Source: Pseudorhodoplanes sp049324435 (lineage in GTDB: Bacteria > Pseudomonadota > Alphaproteobacteria > Rhizobiales > Xanthobacteraceae). Taken from it: a stretch of DNA of 64,000 bases. Positions 63,739 to 64,000 of this stretch are shown here, piece by piece; the first letter of the stretch is position 1; the number at the start of each line of letters is the position of its first letter. Location: NCBI GenBank assembly GCA_049324435.1, contig JBMOOQ010000053.1:62001-126000 (forward strand), in the 5' to 3' direction. Below the pieces are notes generated by a model. The model did not search any database. It was not told the DNA's origin and saw only the letters and a program-made list of their open reading frames with translations. The position numbers and the translations under genes are program-made.

Positions 63739-64000
63739 ATGTCTCAGCCGATTGTCGTATCAATTCCGCACCGGCTCGGAAAAGAGGAAGCGTTGCGACG
63801 CTTGAAACCAGGCCTGTCTGGTGCCGCCAGGACATTTCCCGTGCTCAAGGTCGACGAGGAGATCTGGGCCGGCGACCGGCTGACGTTTCGCGTGCGCGCG
63901 CTCGGGCAGTTGGCGGCCGGCACCGTGGACGTTGCCGAGGACCATGTCCGGCTTGAGGTGACCTTGCCCTGGCTCTTGCAGAAATTCGCCGAGGTCGCGC
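63739..64000 (+). CDS. Polyhydroxyalkanoic acid system family protein (partial)
   Basis: First 87 codons, cut by the window end. MSQPIVVSIPHRLGKEEALR then RLKPGLSG... matches the start of PHA granule-region proteins (PF09650/TIGR02610 type), which begin with a conserved I-P-H-x-LG-x-x-EA-x-x-R pattern; the later WAGDRLTFRVRALGQLAAGTVDVAEDHVRLEVTLPWLL strand pattern also fits. Members are usually about 90-105 aa, so only the last 5-20 residues are likely missing. The ATG at 63739 lies inside a longer open frame; a ribosome-site-like AGAGCAA (63730-63736) precedes it. Confidence 0.75.
   Translation, partial: MSQPIVVSIPHRLGKEEALRRLKPGLSGAARTFPVLKVDEEIWAGDRLTFRVRALGQLAAGTVDVAEDHVRLEVTLPWLLQKFAEVA

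Overview
The window is GC-rich chromosomal DNA from an alphaproteobacterium, most likely of the order Hyphomicrobiales (a Bradyrhizobiaceae/Xanthobacteraceae-like genome). This rests on the alphaproteobacterial FtsZ and FtsQ types, a full dcw (division and cell wall) cluster, a GGAAC-N17-CGTT stress promoter of the EcfG type, bacterial type A RNase P RNA, solute-binding proteins of three transporter families, and long palindromic intergenic repeats. The species cannot be fixed by eye.

Layout. 1-3.9 kb: a periplasmic ABC binding protein, an NTF2-like protein, and a trmO-ilvD pair on the minus strand. 4.1-9.8 kb: a methionine/SAM-cycle operon made of an ArsR-methyltransferase fusion regulator, metF and cobalamin-dependent metH; nine perfect heptanucleotide repeats run into the regulator's start codon. 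9.8-13.4 kb: a TetR regulator, a CocE-type hydrolase with a candidate operator in front, and a Bug-type binding protein. 13.4-17 kb: small membrane proteins (one of only 27 aa), an extensin-like lipoprotein, a CDF metal exporter and a small secreted protein. 17-23.7 kb: a fused HyuA/HyuB oxoprolinase-type enzyme diverging from a complete TRAP transporter. 23.7-28.1 kb (all minus strand): a DMT exporter, an NRAMP-like transporter, RNase P RNA, an AmpD-like amidase and a PRC-barrel protein with an EcfG-type promoter.

28.3-49.7 kb is the dcw cluster: mraZ-rsmH-ftsL-ftsI-murE-murF-mraY-murD-ftsW-murG-murC-(toxin-antitoxin pair)-murB-(FAD monooxygenase)-ddl-ftsQ-ftsA-ftsZ. Most junctions overlap by 1-4 bases. 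The toxin-antitoxin pair and the monooxygenase are not normal members, yet are joined to their neighbours by ATGA/GTGA overlaps. Repeats sit in the three larger internal gaps (murD/ftsW, murG/murC, ddl/ftsQ). A strong terminator follows ftsZ, then come lpxC, bamD and recN, so precursor synthesis, septum machinery, lipid A and outer-membrane assembly lie together.

53.9-64 kb: a large reductive-dehalogenase-like double [4Fe-4S] protein with an internal duplication lies between recN and ligA, followed by a small secreted protein, an MFS drug exporter, an M24 aminopeptidase P, a short basic protein with a strong terminator, prmA, and the start of a polyhydroxyalkanoate-granule-type protein cut by the window end.

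The observations most worth a second look are the heptanucleotide repeat at the metF/metH regulator, the two foreign insertions in the dcw operon, the duplicated dehalogenase-like protein, and the 27-aa membrane protein. No phage, CRISPR array, tRNA or insertion sequence was seen.
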